From the NCBI GenBank assembly GCA_029747585.1, contig JAPEVF010000896.1:1-18321 (forward strand): a DNA stretch of 18,321 nucleotides, written 5' to 3'. Below, piece by piece: positions 15,753 to 18,321 of this stretch. The notes under the pieces were generated by a model. That model saw only the letters and a program-made list of their open reading frames with translations, ran no database searches and had not been told where the DNA came from. Source of the stretch: Pleurotus djamor. Taxonomy: Eukaryota; Basidiomycota; Agaricomycetes; Agaricales; Pleurotaceae. The translations under genes were made by a program, and so were the position numbers. The number at the start of each line of letters is the position of its first letter. Position 1 is the stretch's first letter.

Positions 15753-18321
15753 ATGTCGTCCAAGCTGCGATTCCTCTCGTTTACATGCCTCTCGTTTGCT
15801 ATCTCGGGTTCGTCGCTTTTCTGTCTGATGATGCCGATAACCAGCTGAATACCTCCACCAGCTCACGCTATGGCCGCGCTTCAAGCGCTCCAGGTCAACA
15901 AAATCCAGTCCGAATGCGGCGTGCTCTACAAAGTTGTTGCCGGTGACGGCTGCTGGGCTATTGCGAACAACGCCCACATTACCCAAAAGCAACTCGAAGC
16001 TCTCAATCCCGGTCTCAACTGCGGCACCCTTGCACCTGGCGATGGTCTTTGCCTCCAACTGCCTTGCTCCAAACGCTACGAGGTCAAGAACGGTGAATGG
16101 TGCGCTAAAATCCAGGACGAGCAGAAGGTATCCCAGGCCGAAATGGAGTCCCTCAATCCCGGGCTTGTCTGCGAAGAACTCTTTCCCGGTCAACATATCT
16201 GCCTTGCCGCCCCTGAAGAACTTCCTCCCACCGATGATAATACCCCGCCAACTCTGCCACCCACTACCGAAGAGCCTGATGCCATCGTTCGCTGCGATTT
16301 CAATCTTCCGATCGCCGTTGGGGATACTTGCGAAAGCATCGCCACCTACTATGGCATCCAACTCAGCCAGTTGACCGCCATGAACGCTAAGCTGGACTGC
16401 AAAGCGCTCCATCCTGGTGAAGCGCTGTGTGTCAAGCCTGCGTGCTCGGAGGTCTACAACGTATGTCATATTACCTTCTTCGTTGTCTTCTCGGCTTACA
16501 ATTTTCGTGTCAGGTTCAAAAAGATGATACTTGCGCCAAGGTCGAGGGCGAGTTCTCTCTGAAGAAGGACCAGCTTGCATCTCTCAACCCAGGCCTTTCC
16601 TGCGATAAGTTCGTGCCCGGCCAGGTCCTCTGTGTTGCAGAACCTCCTGCAGAAGAGGAAGTACCATATACTCCTGGTCTTCTCTACCGAGACCAATATC
16701 CTATGTTGTCTCCGGGTTCGACCGTCCCTCAGTCACAAGTCCTGTCCTTTGTCAATTCTCCTCAACCTAGGGACTCCTTCTTCGGCGATGTCGTATTTCA
16801 ACGTGCGTATCCTCTGTCTACTCCTTTGGCGGTATAATTTAATATATATTGCGCAGATGACTCCCAACACAAGGCCACTTTTACCAGACTCGATGCTAAC
16901 GGCGATGGTAAACTTGGTCTCGACGAACTCACCGAGATCTTTGCGGCTAACCCCCGTATCTCTCGTGGCGTTCACGAGATTGATGACAAGATGACCCATG
17001 ACAATTTTGCCAAACGTGTGATGGAAACTGCCGACCTCAACAGTGCGTTTATATCAACCCCGATCAGGCGTGCCCTTGTTAACTCGACTTTTCTCAGAGG
17101 ATGGTTTCATTGACGTCGACGAGTATCTCAGCGCCATCTTTGTCACTCAAAACGCGACAAACTATGCCACTGAGCTCGCCCTCCAAGGCGAAAATGGTCT
17201 TAGCCAAGAGCGTGTGTATCTCAGTCCATTTCTGCAAAGTGTGTTGATATTAACCGTCAAACAGGTGCTATCCCTCTTCTTGTTATCGGGTTGGCTGGAC
17301 TCGCCGCTTTATTCGTCGGTCTGAGCTTCGCGGATATGATGAGGGAGCTTGAAAGGAAGAGTCGTGTCAAGGCTGGCGACATGCTCAAGTACCTTGAGAT
17401 CACGCATTGGGACAGAGGACAGGAACCTGAACCAAAATGTGCTGCTTACACCTACTATTCCACGTCCTGTGCCGCACTTGGACATCATTGGTCGTCGCAT
17501 TGCTCAGAGGGAGGAGAGAAGGTCTTCGATAGCAGGTGCGACCGTCGAACTCTTCCACTGCCTCTCGTATTACTAATCCTCTTGGACAGCTGCCGCAAGC
17601 CCTTTGCCGATGGAGCCAAAGGTTGTGGATTCCTCGGATGTTCCTCTCTTTGTAAGTCACCCATCACCCTCATCCACCGAATCCGGTCTAAAGATGTTTT
17701 CAGGCTATAAGGTCAATACGGATGGATGTGACTGCGACGCGCTCAAGTACTCTGTGAGCTTTCTTCACAATGATTTCTTGACATCTCCTGATTGATTCGT
17801 TCTAGGCTGAGGAAGGAGTTGCATATGATGACCCCCCTTTGTCTACTACTGATGAGTCGGGTGTTGGCTCTTGTCGCAAGAAGTGTCGCGGCCAGAACAA
17901 TTGCATTGGGTATGTATCTCTCTAACTCGACCTCTTACGGTACATTGACCCTTAAATAGGTTCAGCGTTTCTCCTGGAAAGAGTGATCGCAGTGTCACCT
18001 GCAAGACATTTGGTCTGATGGCTATCAAAAAGAGTCAAGACCGCTCTGCCTCATTCATGCTCAGCCCGTCGTGCCCCGTTCCTCCTGAAGGCTTCACCGC
18101 TTTCACTTTCGCCCAGCTTATGCGTTCTCAACTCATTGGTGCTATTATCTCGAACGTCTATACCGCCAAACGCTCCATCTCCCTCGGCAGACGCGACAGC
18201 GAGAAGTGCCCCACCAAGCCTCCCAAGAGACGCGACTTGGCCGGTTTGTACGAGAACCATTGGAATGTTTCTGGCGAAGTTCCTCTCTTCCAAAACTTCA
18301 CTTCCTGGAACTCCACTCTCG
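15753..18321 (+). CDS. LysM(x4)-EF-hand-hydrophobic helix-PAN-like protein, copy B (cut by right edge; protease domain expected beyond)
   Basis: Ten exons in view: 15753-15807, 15862-16460, 16514-16802, 16857-17042, 17098-17211, 17265-17535, 17590-17651, 17704-17753, 17806-17909 and 17960-18321, still open at the edge. It parallels copy A exon for exon: 55/55, 599/596, 289/292, 186/186, 114/114, 271/271, 62/62, 50/50 and 104/104 nt, with the same phases. Visible are a signal peptide, four LysM domains (first YKVVAGDGCWAIANNAH; second GEWCAKIQDEQKVSQAE), two canonical EF-hand loops (DANGDGKLGLDE, and one rebuilt across intron 4), a hydrophobic helix (IPLLVIGLAGLAALFVGL) followed by basic residues, the Cys-rich and PAN-like regions, and dibasic sites (GRR, KRR) at the positions of copy A. 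Copy A suggests a papain-like domain follows outside the window; this is inference. Confidence 0.88.

Larger units (their letters stand above)
4197..18321. repeat. Tandem duplication of a divergent chitinase / LysM-protease gene pair
   Basis: Unit A is 4197-11905 and unit B is 12247 to beyond 18321, in the same orientation. Both contain a minus-strand subgroup C chitinase and a plus-strand LysM multidomain gene sharing a promoter. Coding exons match in number, length and phase almost throughout. Introns and intergenic DNA have diverged almost fully, so the duplication is old and coding sequence is under constraint. Confidence 0.9.

Noticed and set aside
15651..16580. Long antisense open frame (309 codons) over the first exons of LysM protein B
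   Set aside because: It is the mirror of a well-supported coding exon with LysM motifs on the plus strand. The antisense product has no recognisable domain and the frame does not persist in copy A.

Overview
The window is nuclear DNA of a filamentous fungus, most likely an agaricomycete basidiomycete. Genes are packed closely on both strands. They are cut by many 49-73 nt GT..AG introns, and one is a divergent fungal F-box protein. No tRNA, rRNA, transposon or CRISPR array was seen. Six protein genes can be built by splicing; most exons are too short to appear as long open frames.

Left part (1-4000), housekeeping: the 5' part of a GEP4-type mitochondrial phosphatidylglycerophosphate phosphatase runs off the left edge (minus strand). 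It is followed by a two-exon F-box gene (minus) and a seven-exon monoglyceride lipase of the Yju3/MGL type (plus).

Right part (4197-18321), accessory: a divergent two-gene module is present twice in tandem. Each module has, on the minus strand, a 16-exon secreted chitinase (signal peptide, two LysM, CBM18, GH18, and a C-terminal Cys/Trp domain that resembles a hormone-receptor/HormR fold). On the plus strand each has a very large multidomain LysM protein. Module A is chitinase 4197-7052 plus LysM protein 7974-11905. Module B is chitinase 12247-15045 plus LysM protein 15753 to beyond the right edge. Exon lengths and phases match almost exactly between modules, so the pair was duplicated as a unit and then diverged.

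The most unusual object is the LysM protein. Copy A (20 exons, 959 codons) reads as signal peptide, four LysM domains, an EF-hand pair, one strongly hydrophobic helix, a Cys-rich PAN/Apple-like region, three Kex2-like basic sites, and a papain-like (C1A) cysteine protease with recognisable Cys, His and Asn active-site residues. LysM/CBM18/GH18 chitinases (subgroup C, related to the chitinase subunit of yeast zymocin) are known to sit beside LysM genes in ascomycetes. A partner that carries Ca2+-binding motifs, a hydrophobic segment and a papain-type protease is, to my knowledge, not a described arrangement. A reasonable inference is a secreted or surface system in which the chitinase opens or binds chitin and the LysM partner positions a processed protease there; its target is unknown.
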